Assembly: GCF_947492535.1 (NCBI RefSeq)
Contig: NZ_CANLNH010000018.1
Location: 39,011 to 103,010 of the forward strand
From: an uncultured Dokdonia sp.
GTDB lineage: Bacteria; Bacteroidota; Bacteroidia; Flavobacteriales; Flavobacteriaceae
Direction of reading: 5' to 3'
Length of the DNA stretch: 64,000 nucleotides
The translations under genes and the position numbers were made by a program. The notes beneath the pieces were generated by a model. That model made no database searches, was not told where the DNA came from, and saw nothing but the letters and a program-made list of their open reading frames with translations. Every line of letters begins with the position of its first letter. Position 1 is the stretch's first letter. Positions 25,618-35,000 of this stretch are shown piece by piece.

Positions 25618-27353
25618 TCGTGGTCTTTAATAGAAGCAAGTCTTAGTGCTTCTGCTTCTTCAAGAGTGATGTTTTTATATTCAAAATCTTCTCCAAAAAG
25701 ACTCTTCGCATATACTTCTACAGTAGTCGTAAAACCAGCTTCTTCTCTACGTTTATTTACTTCTTCTGGGTTTTCTATAGGCCAGATAAAAGGCGTTCCA
25801 TTATTATAGGTCATTCCTTGAGAGCCATATATTTGATGTTTGCCTTCACCCATTAAATACCTGTCTTCCATCATAGCAACTAAAGCAAATGGAAGTTCGC
25901 CAGCTTTTCCGGCTTTTTTCATTAGATCAAGATACTCAGGAATCTTGTTAGAATGTTGAATTACAGACCAAGCAGCTGTATTGGTAGGAGTACCTACTAA
26001 AGATTTACCAGGATATATTCCTTTTTTTAAAATAGATTCTATTTTTTTAAGATTACTCGTATCCAAAGCAATTTGACGTTTCCATAAATCACCAGAATAA
26101 TCAGCATAATCTAATCCCATAGATTCACCAAGAGCTTTCCGTTCTGGACCTTCAGGAACTTGCATAAGTTTACGATACTTCTGGTCTAATACAGCAATAC
26201 TATCTAATTGAAATTTTAAATTGAAATTTAAGTCAGGTTTGGCAGTAGGTAATGAATTTAAAATAAGGTCTTCAGCATCATTATAATGCAGCTTCTGAAG
26301 AATAGTGGCTTTGTTCATACTTACAATTCCCGGACTTGCACGAACAATCGTTTTTAATGTTGTCTCATCTGTATAATAAAAGTCAAATGGAAGTTTATAA
26401 TCTCTCACAAACGCTTCATGCACACTTGGACTTGAGGAAGTAAGTCCAATAACAGTATATCCTTTTCGAATGGCTTCTTCTGTTACTTTCTTAATGTTAT
26501 AATACCCTTCTCGTTCTGTTTTGTCAATATTATAAGCAACAATAACGATAAGATTCTCTTTTTCTAAGAACGTTGTTGTAAAGTTTTGATCCCCTTTTTC
26601 TATAGTGAAATCATGCACTGGAGGCGTGTAGCCTTCCTGTACGAGTTCTGTTTCATACCCTATAAATTCTCCATCTACTTGAGGATATCCACCAGAGGTA
26701 GTTACTATCTTTTCTTTTCCATTGATATTAAATTTCCAATGATAGTCAAAGACTGCCTCAGGAGCACCTTCAGGAATCTCCATATTCTCGGCAATATTAG
26801 AACCCTCTTTATACGCTCTAAAATCTAACCAAGGCAAATGCATTAATACATAATATCCAAAACACATACACGCAGCAAAAGATAAAAATACAATACTATT
26901 TTGTATAATATTATTTTTAAAGATAGGCTGTATATGTTTCTGGAACACTAATAAGAATAAAATAAATACTAAAAGTATAAGATCTTTTATGAATGATTCC
27001 CAAGGAACTAGTGGGATAGCATCTCCAAAGCATCCACAATCTGTTACTTTATTAAAATAGGCTGAGTAGAAAGTAAGAAACGTGAAAAATACAATCATGG
27101 CCAATAGTAGCCATAAGGTTATCTTTTTACGGTACCCTATAAGTAATGCAATACCTAATACTACTTCTACAATCACAAGGATTATAGAGATAAGAAGTGC
27201 ATAAGGAGATAAAAACTCTAAGTTTAAGACTTCAGGAGCAAAATATTCTTGAAGTTTATATGAAAACCCTAAAGGGTCATTTAGTTTTATAAATCCGCTA
27301 AAAATAAAAAGGGCGCCTACTAAAAAACGTGCTATGTCTACTAATGGTTTCAT
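25614..27353 (-). CDS. DoxX/MauE-like membrane protein with thioredoxin-like tail (BT_3928-type)
   Basis: Four membrane helices in the first ~140 residues (DIARFLVGALFIFSGFIKLN, with a later VTDCGCFGDAIPL) match the DoxX/MauE family. The remaining ~400 residues lie outside the membrane. They contain a thioredoxin-fold-like stretch (NLIVIVAYNIDKTEREGY, then YTVIGLTSSSPSVHEAF) without a CxxC pair. Members near DUF1599 and folP are widespread in Bacteroidota and of unknown role, and redox handling at the cell envelope is only an inference. It is co-transcribed with the permease gene downstream. Confidence 0.8.
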   Translation of the reverse strand: MKPLVDIARFLVGALFIFSGFIKLNDPLGFSYKLQEYFAPEVLNLEFLSPYALLISIILVIVEVVLGIALLIGYRKKITLWLLLAMIVFFTFLTFYSAYFNKVTDCGCFGDAIPLVPWESFIKDLILLVFILFLLVFQKHIQPIFKNNIIQNSIVFLSFAACMCFGYYVLMHLPWLDFRAYKEGSNIAENMEIPEGAPEAVFDYHWKFNINGKEKIVTTSGGYPQVDGEFIGYETELVQEGYTPPVHDFTIEKGDQNFTTTFLEKENLIVIVAYNIDKTEREGYYNIKKVTEEAIRKGYTVIGLTSSSPSVHEAFVRDYKLPFDFYYTDETTLKTIVRASPGIVSMNKATILQKLHYNDAEDLILNSLPTAKPDLNFNLKFQLDSIAVLDQKYRKLMQVPEGPERKALGESMGLDYADYSGDLWKRQIALDTSNLKKIESILKKGIYPGKSLVGTPTNTAAWSVIQHSNKIPEYLDLMKKAGKAGELPFALVAMMEDRYLMGEGKHQIYGSQGMTYNNGTPFIWPIENPEEVNKRREEAGFTTTVEVYAKSLFGEDFEYKNITLEEAEALRLASIKDHE

Positions 27354-27371
27354 TTTTATGACTGTTTTATA

Positions 27372-27387
27372 CGCTTTCGCGAAAGCG
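27372..27387. repeat. Dispersed 16-bp palindrome, exact copy (intergenic)
   Basis: CGCTTTCGCGAAAGCG, preceded by TATA. It fills much of the 65-bp gap between the DUF1599 gene and the DoxX-type gene, about 19 bp before the latter's ATG, so it is likely within its leader. Confidence 0.9.
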
Positions 27388-27418
27388 GATGATTATTAAA
27401 TTACAAAGTATTTGATAG

Positions 27419-27955
27419 CTATCCTTCCAAATGAATTAAAGCAAACACTGCATAATTAATCATATCTTGATAATTGGCATCAATTCCTTCTGAAACTAAT
27501 GTTTTACCTTGATTGTCTTCTATTTGTTTAACGCGTAATAATTTTTGAAGAATAAGATCTGTGAGCGAACTCACCCTCATATCTCTCCATGCTTCTCCAT
27601 AATCATGATTCTTATCTTCCATCAGGGATTTTGTGATAGCCACTTTTTGGTCATATGCTTTAATAGCTTCTTTCAACTCAAGATCGGGTTGCTCTACGAC
27701 TCCCATGTCTAACTGGATAAGTGCCATGACAGAATAATTGATAATACCAATAAATTCTGAAACCTGTCCTTCATCTACTTTTTGCACTTCGTTTTCTTGC
27801 AAACCACGAATACGCTGTGCTTTAATAAAAATCTGATCTGTAAGTGATGGTAGTCGTAAAATACGCCACGCACTTCCATAATCTTTCATTTTATTTATAT
27901 AGAGATTTCGACATTTTGTAATGGCGTTATCGTACTGTGTTGAGGTATTACTCAT
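27419..27955 (-). CDS. DUF1599 protein with two tandem copies of its domain
   Basis: The 178 residues are two homologous halves. The first has MKDYGSAWRILRLPSLTDQI and then IINYSVMALIQLD. The second has NHDYGEAWRDMRVSSLTDLI and then MINYAVFALIHLE. The shared DYG-x-AWR, SLTD and NY-x-V/A-x-ALI positions identify DUF1599. The family has been linked in silico to nucleotide modification or turnover, but its function is not established. It is divergent from folP and on the same strand as the DoxX-type gene, a neighbourhood common in Bacteroidota. Confidence 0.85.
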   Translation of the reverse strand: MSNTSTQYDNAITKCRNLYINKMKDYGSAWRILRLPSLTDQIFIKAQRIRGLQENEVQKVDEGQVSEFIGIINYSVMALIQLDMGVVEQPDLELKEAIKAYDQKVAITKSLMEDKNHDYGEAWRDMRVSSLTDLILQKLLRVKQIEDNQGKTLVSEGIDANYQDMINYAVFALIHLEG

Positions 27956-28009
27956 AAATGGATATAGAATTTGCGTAAATTTCGCTTAAAATTCGTAATA
28001 TAAAAAATG

Positions 28010-28046
28010 GGGTTGTAAGTTTGTTTCAAACAAGTATTCACAACCC
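28010..28046. promoter_or_regulatory. Nested inverted repeat between DUF1599 and folP
   Basis: Outer arms GGGTTGT/ACAACCC (28010-28016 and 28040-28046) enclose TTGTTT-C-AAACAA (28021-28033). It lies in the 132-bp divergent region, 42 bp before the folP ATG. It could be a leader hairpin or an operator shared by both genes. Confidence 0.45.
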
Positions 28047-28087
28047 TATAATCAAGGTGTTGTAAAAATACGTATTGTAGTTGATCT

Positions 28088-28909
28088 ATGTATATAAATT
28101 GTAAAGGAAAACTAATTGATCTGTCTATCCCTAAGGTAATGGGTATTGTAAATCTTACACCAGATTCCTTTTACGATGGTGGGAAGTATAAAGATATAGA
28201 TGCAGTGCTTTTGCAGGTGGGAAAAATGCTAGAAGAGGGTACAACTTTTATAGATATGGGCGCTTATAGCTCTAGACCTGATGCTACCGATATTAGTATA
28301 GAAGAAGAAGAAAGACGATTAATACCGATACTACAAGAAGTGCTAACAAACTATCCAGAAGCTTTAATTTCTGTAGATACATTTCGATCAAATGTTGCGA
28401 AAAAGGCTATTCATGCAGGTGCTTGTATGGTAAACGATATAAGTGCAGGAATGCTAGATAAGAATATGATGAATGTAGTGGGAGAGTTAAGAGTCCCTTA
28501 TGTATTAATGCATATGCGCGGCACACCTCAAACTATGAAGACCTTAACTGGTTATGAGGATATTATAAAGGAATTATCTCTCTATTTTAGTGAACGATTG
28601 GCATGTGCGAGGCATTGTAAAATTCATGATTTAATTATTGATCCAGGTTTTGGTTTTGCCAAAACAATAGAACAGAATTTTAAACTCCTTAAGGAGATGG
28701 ATGTTTTAAAAGAATTAGGAGTGCCATTACTAGCAGGATTATCTCGCAAGTCGATGATTTATAAAACACTAGATGGTAATCCTTCCACTTCTTTAAATGG
28801 CACAACAGCACTACATATGATTGCATTACAAAATGGAGCTTCTATACTACGTGTTCACGATGTTAAAGAAGCTGTAGAGTGTGTGAAACTTCATAAATTA
28901 TTCATGTGA
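28088..28909 (+). CDS. folP: Dihydropteroate synthase
   Basis: It condenses p-aminobenzoate with the pterin diphosphate in folate synthesis. Signatures in order: VMGIVNLTPDSFYDGGKY, DMGAYSSRPDA (usually GGESTRPGA), SVDTFRSNVA, NDISAGM, DPGFGFAKTIEQN and LAGLSRKSMI. At 273 residues it is of normal length. The change from GGES to GAYS in the second loop is common in Bacteroidota enzymes. It stands alone on +, with the divergent DUF1599 gene behind it. Confidence 0.96.
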   Translation: MYINCKGKLIDLSIPKVMGIVNLTPDSFYDGGKYKDIDAVLLQVGKMLEEGTTFIDMGAYSSRPDATDISIEEEERRLIPILQEVLTNYPEALISVDTFRSNVAKKAIHAGACMVNDISAGMLDKNMMNVVGELRVPYVLMHMRGTPQTMKTLTGYEDIIKELSLYFSERLACARHCKIHDLIIDPGFGFAKTIEQNFKLLKEMDVLKELGVPLLAGLSRKSMIYKTLDGNPSTSLNGTTALHMIALQNGASILRVHDVKEAVECVKLHKLFM

Positions 28910-29080
28910 TTTAGTGCAAATGTGATAAAAAATAACTTTTTGGTCATTATATGTTATATAGATAACTTTTTAACACATACATACCAATTCTATTTTTTAA
29001 ACGTTTGGACATACAAAGCAGCGCGATTTTAACAGAATTTTGACAAAAAATCCCTATTTTTCGCCCTAATAAACCTATTT
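28910..29080 (+). promoter_or_regulatory. Leader of the giant adhesin gene
   Basis: This 171-bp AT-rich region has a TATTTTTC box at 29055-29062, one base off the Bacteroidota -7 motif, about 19 bp before the ATG. TTG at 29040 is too close for a standard -33 element. No hairpin terminator for folP is obvious. Confidence 0.35.
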
Positions 29081-32000
29081 ATGATGAAAATCCTACGCGA
29101 AGGCCTTATTTTAGTTTGCTTAATTTTATGTTTTACAAATAGTTATGGTCAAGGACCTGGTTCGTTATTTGTAGATGCAGGTCCAGATCAAAACATAGAT
29201 TGTGGAGCAGGTAATACTGCAACAATTACAGCAGATTTTCTAGAAACATTTGAAACGATTAGTGAAAACTATGAAGTTACATCTATTCCTTATAATCCTC
29301 CTTTTGCATTTGATGGTCTAGCAAATGCATTAAACCCTAATATTGATGATGCATGGTCTGGAGTAGATAACCTTCCTTTTGATTTTTGCTTTTTTGGAAA
29401 TATAGAAACACAATTTCAAGTAGGTTCTAATGGTGTACTTCGTTTTGATGTAGATCCTGGCGATACTACAAATGCTTTTGGTTTTACAGAAGATTTACCT
29501 AATAATACAAACCCTACATTAGGGGAAGCAAATATTTTTACCCCAGTTCATGATATAGACCCTTCTGTTGGTAATGCTGAGGAAATAGGATATGAAGTTT
29601 TAGGAACATTTCCAAATAGAGTATTAGTAGTTTCCTTTTTTAACGTACCATATTTTAGTTGTAATAATATCACGGCAACACATATGGCCGTATTCTATGA
29701 ATTTTCTAATGTAATAGAAATATATATACAAGATAAGCCAGTTTGTACAGCTTGGAATGGTGGAGCAGCAGCTGTTGGAATTCAAAATGATGCTGGTAAT
29801 AGTGCTTTTGTTCCTCCAGGAAGGAATACGTCAGATTCTCCATGGACAACCACCAATGAAGCATGGCAATTTTCACCTATTGGATTAGAAACATATGTTT
29901 TTGAATGGTTAGATGATACAGGTGCCGTTATTGGAACAGATGCATCTATAGATGTTCCTAGTGGTACTTATACAGCTCGTGTAACATATACCAACTGTAA
30001 TGGGGATGAGGTTATCCTTACTGATGATGTAGAAATAACACAGAGTGCTCCCTTTAATCCAGATTTAGGACCCGATCAAGATGTTTGCGATGGTACAACA
30101 GTAATTCTTAATGGTGATGTAGGTGTAGCCGCAACATATCAGTGGTTTCTTAATGGAGTTCCAGAAGTAGGAGAAACAAATCCTACATACACAGCCGATA
30201 CGCCTGGAAGTAACACATATACTGTAGAAGTTACAGATCCATCAGATCCTACTTGTACAATTACAGATGATGTGGTAGTATCATTCTTTGAAGTCCCTGT
30301 ACCTGTTTCACCAGGAGACCAAAATGCTTGTGATGATGTGAATGGCGATGGCTCTGAAGATTTCAATTTAGATATTTTGATACCGACTATTCTTAATGGT
30401 TTAGACCCTATGGAATTTTCAGTAACATTCCATTTAAGTTTAATGGAAGCAGAAAATGGTACAGGAGTTCTTATGGGAACAGATGCATTTAATGCTGCAA
30501 ATGGTACAACAATATTTGTTAGGGTCGAAAATAATGGATTAACGGATTGTTTTGGAACAGTTATGTTTGATCTTAATGTTTTTGAAACACCAGAAGCAGT
30601 GATGCCAGATAATATTAATATCTGTGATAATGATCAAGATGGAAACCCAACAAATGGTTTTGCACAGTTTGATTTAACACAAAATGAGGCTACCATTTTT
30701 AATGGGCAAGATCCTACACAATTTATGTTGACATTTCATACGTCACTTATAGGTGCTAATGATGGAACTATAGATTTGATAGCAAATCCCACTGCGTATA
30801 CAAATGGTGTTGTAAATCAGGAAGAAATTTTTGTACGTGTAGAGAATAATACTTTTACAGATTGTTTTTCTGTAACTAGCTTTTTTATAACTGTAGATCC
30901 ATTACCAATTATTAATGTAGTAGCAGCACTTGAAGCTTGTGATGATGGTATTAACCCTAGTGATGGCATTGCTGAATCTTTTGATACCTCAGGAATAGAA
31001 GCTGCATTACTTGGCGGACAAACAGATATTACGATTACCTATGTAGATGGTAATAATGTGATGTTACCAACACCATTACCAAATCCACTATCAAACACGG
31101 TTTTATTTACAGAAACAATTACGGCTACATTAACTAATACAATTACTGGGTGTCAGTCTACAAATACATTTGATCTAATTGTAAATCCAAATCCAGTAGC
31201 AAATGCATTGCCAGATTTAATGAATATAGGTGGATGTGATGATGATGGTTTTGGTCTTTTTGATACATCAATGGTTCAAGCAACGGTTATAGGTACTCAG
31301 ACAGGAGTTTCTGTAGAATACGTAGACGGAAATGGTATTCCATTATCAAGCCCTTTACCAAATCCTCTTGCAAATAGCATTGTTGAGTTAGAAACTATTA
31401 CAGTTACAGTGATAAATGATGTTACTGGATGTTCTACGAGTACTACCTTTGATCTTATCGTCAACGTGAATCCAACAACGGTAACTCCTACGACTTTAGA
31501 GGTTTGTGATGATGATGGCACCCCAGATGGAGTCACTATCATAAATCTTACCGTTAAAAATGCTGAAATCACTGGAGGGTTTAATCCAAATGTATCGGTG
31601 AGTTATCACCTTACTCAAGCAGGTGCCAATATCGATGATGCCTCGATTCCAGATCCAACAGCTTTCACAAATACATTACCAAACCCACAGATTGTATTTG
31701 CTAGAGTTACTAATAATATAACAGGTTGTTTTTCAACCGAGCCATTAGCTGTAGAAGTATTTTTACTTCCAGTTCCAACTATTCCTGCAGATTTAGAGGT
31801 TTGTGATATAGATAATGATGGAATATTTGATGCCTTTTCATTATCTGATGTAGATGCAGAGATTACAGGTGGAGATGCCACTCTTACGGTGGTGTATTAT
31901 TTTACCGAAGCCGATGCAAACAATGCTCCTGTAGATGGAGAGATTGATAATATGACCTACATTAATGTGAATGATCCATTCTTTCAAACGGTATATGCTC

Positions 32001-35000
32001 GTGTGTTTAATACTGCAGGTTGTTTTGCTGTAGTTCCATTAAACTTAGTGATTCTTAACACACCTATGCCTAATGATATGCCTGATGACTATGAGCTTTG
32101 TGATGATATAGCCAGTGGTAGTGATACCGATGGTCTTTCGATCTTTGATTTAACCACACAAGAGGCTCAGATATTAGATGGTTTGGATCCCGCAATCTTT
32201 ACAGTTACATGGTTTGTAAATCAAGCTGCTGTAGATGCGAATGTTCCTATTGGAGATCCAATGAATTACCCCAGTAATACCAATACAGTAATTGCTGTTG
32301 TGACAGATATCGCACAGAGTACGACTACCTTCTGTAGTGCCCAAGTAGATCTTAATTTAGTGGTAAACCCACTTCCAACTCCAGTACAACCGGCTATTTT
32401 TGAACTTTGTGATGATATAGAGAGTGGTAGTGATATCGATGAGTTGTCTACTTTTGATTTACGTAGTCGTGATGATGAGATCACTGGAGGGAATGCTGAT
32501 TGGATTGTGAGCTATCATTTAACTGAAGCTGATGCCGATGCTGGTATGCCAAGCCTTGCTGATATGTATCAGAATGTAGATCCAGCTTCTCAAACGGTTT
32601 GGGTTCGAGTGGAAGATGCTGCCACAGGATGTCATGAGGTTATTACCATCACTTTAGTGGTTAATCAATTACCATCCCCAACGATGATAGCCCCTGTAGA
32701 AGCGTGTGATGATGATTTTGATGGGATTGCTGTATTTGATCTTACCTCAGATGAAATTTCTGGAGCCATCATCAATGGAGAGACTAATTTTTCATTGAGT
32801 TTCCATGAGACTTTAGCTGCGGCAGAGTTAGGAGCTCCAGCCATTCCAGATCCTGCAAACTATAACAGTGGCACCACTACGATTTATGTACGTGCTACCG
32901 ATACCGATCCAGCCACAAGCACAGAATGTTTTAGAGTTATAACACTTGACTTGGTTGTAAATCCTATTCCAGAGATCGCTTTACCGATACCAGATCTTAC
33001 TTTATGTAATGATGGTAGTGATCAAGCAATCTTTGATCTTACTGATAATGAAGCAAATATTATTGGTTTACTTGATCCTACACTTTACACCTTGAGCTAT
33101 CATGAGTCAGAGATGAATGCAGAAGACAATATGCTTCCTATTGGTGATCCTGAGAATTATTTAGTTGTAGCCCCTGGTACTACAGTATGGGTTCGTTTAG
33201 AAGATAATGTAACGGGATGTGCCTCTGTTGCTCCGTTTGAAGTTGTGATTGCACCGATTCCTGTTTTTACAGCCCCACCAGCAACATTGGAGGCCTGTGA
33301 TACCGAAGGGGTTGATGTTGGGACAGATGTTGATGGGATCACCCTATTTGATTTAACCTCATTAGATGATGGGATTACCGCAGGGGATGTGACACTAGAG
33401 GTGATCTATTATGAATCACAAGCAGATTTAGATGCTGGACTTGCAATTCCTAATCCAGATATGTATGTAAATACAACAACCCCACAGACGATATTCATTC
33501 AGATCAGTAGTACTGCTGCTGGAATGTGTATGGCTCAGACGACGATTGATTTGGTGGTAAACCCATTACCATTTATCGCAGAGCCATTACCAGCGAGTGT
33601 TGCCTGTGATGATGACAATGATGGATTTGGGGTATTTAATCTTCAAGAGTATTCAGATGATATTTTAGCAGGATTAACGGACGTTGTTTTACGTTTTTAT
33701 GAAACCTTTGATAATGCACAGAATGATAATACGGCTGAGCAGATAGACATCACTGTTCCTTATGATAACATCACAGGAATGGCAGAATTATACATCCTAG
33801 CAGAGAATACCGTTACAGGATGTACCAAGATTTATAGTTTTGAGCTTTTAGTCTTCCCAATGCCTGATCTTCCATTAGAGATTGATGACTTACGTGAATG
33901 TGATGAGGATAGTGATGGATTTGCCACGTTTAATTTAACTAGTCAAGAGCCAGCGATTTTAGTAAATATCCCTGTAGTCGATCAAGGGAATTTTATAGTG
34001 ACTTATCACAACAGTGAGATGGATGCACTCGATGGAGTAAATGCGATCCCTACTCCTGATATGTATGTGAATCAGGTAGCAGGTATGATAGAGACGATCT
34101 ATGTACGCGTAGAAACTAATGATGGAACACCAAATAACTGTCCATCATTTATAGAATTTGATATAGAGGTAGTGACTCCTCCGGTGATTAACCCAACAGG
34201 AGCTGATCTTAATATGACTGTTTGTAATGATGATGGAGTAGATGTTGACCCACTCGGGACCTTTGAGTTTGATTTAACAATGTTTGAAGACTTAATTACC
34301 GATGGTGATGATTTATTAAATGTAGTGTATTATGCCTCACAAGCTGATTTAGATGCTGGTATTGCGATTGCAAACCCAGAGGCGTACACCAATGTGATCA
34401 ACTCACAAACGATTCAATTTTTAGTAAGCCCATTTGATCTTCCAGATTGTTCAAGTCAAGGATCTTTTGAGCTAGAGGTATTACCTCTTCCAAGTCCACA
34501 GACGCCAACTGAAGCTGTAGCGCTTTGTGATGATGATCAAAGTGGTAGTGATATTGATGGTATTGTAGAATTTGATCTTACATCAACGGTTGCATTTATC
34601 ACAGGCGGAGAGACGGTTGATATCAATATTTTTGATAGTCTAGCCAATGCAGAGGAGACACCAGTGAATGTAGCTAATGTTGTTACCACAGTAGGTGGTG
34701 GCGGTGAGATTTTGTATACCAATACAACCCCTGGAGGTCAAACCTTATATGCCCGTGTAGATAGTACCGTGAGTATTATAGATGGTGTTGCTTGTTTTGT
34801 AATTGTTCCATTTGATGTAGTGGTGAATCCATTACCTGTTTTATCACAGGATACTGTTTTTGAGTATACCTTCTGTGAGGAGTTTGATGGAGATGATACC
34901 ATGGGGGATGTAGACCTTACTACTTTAGCTGATGATGCTGGGTTCTTACTAGCGCCACAGGTGACTACTGATTTTAATATCTCCTATCACGAAACAGCTG

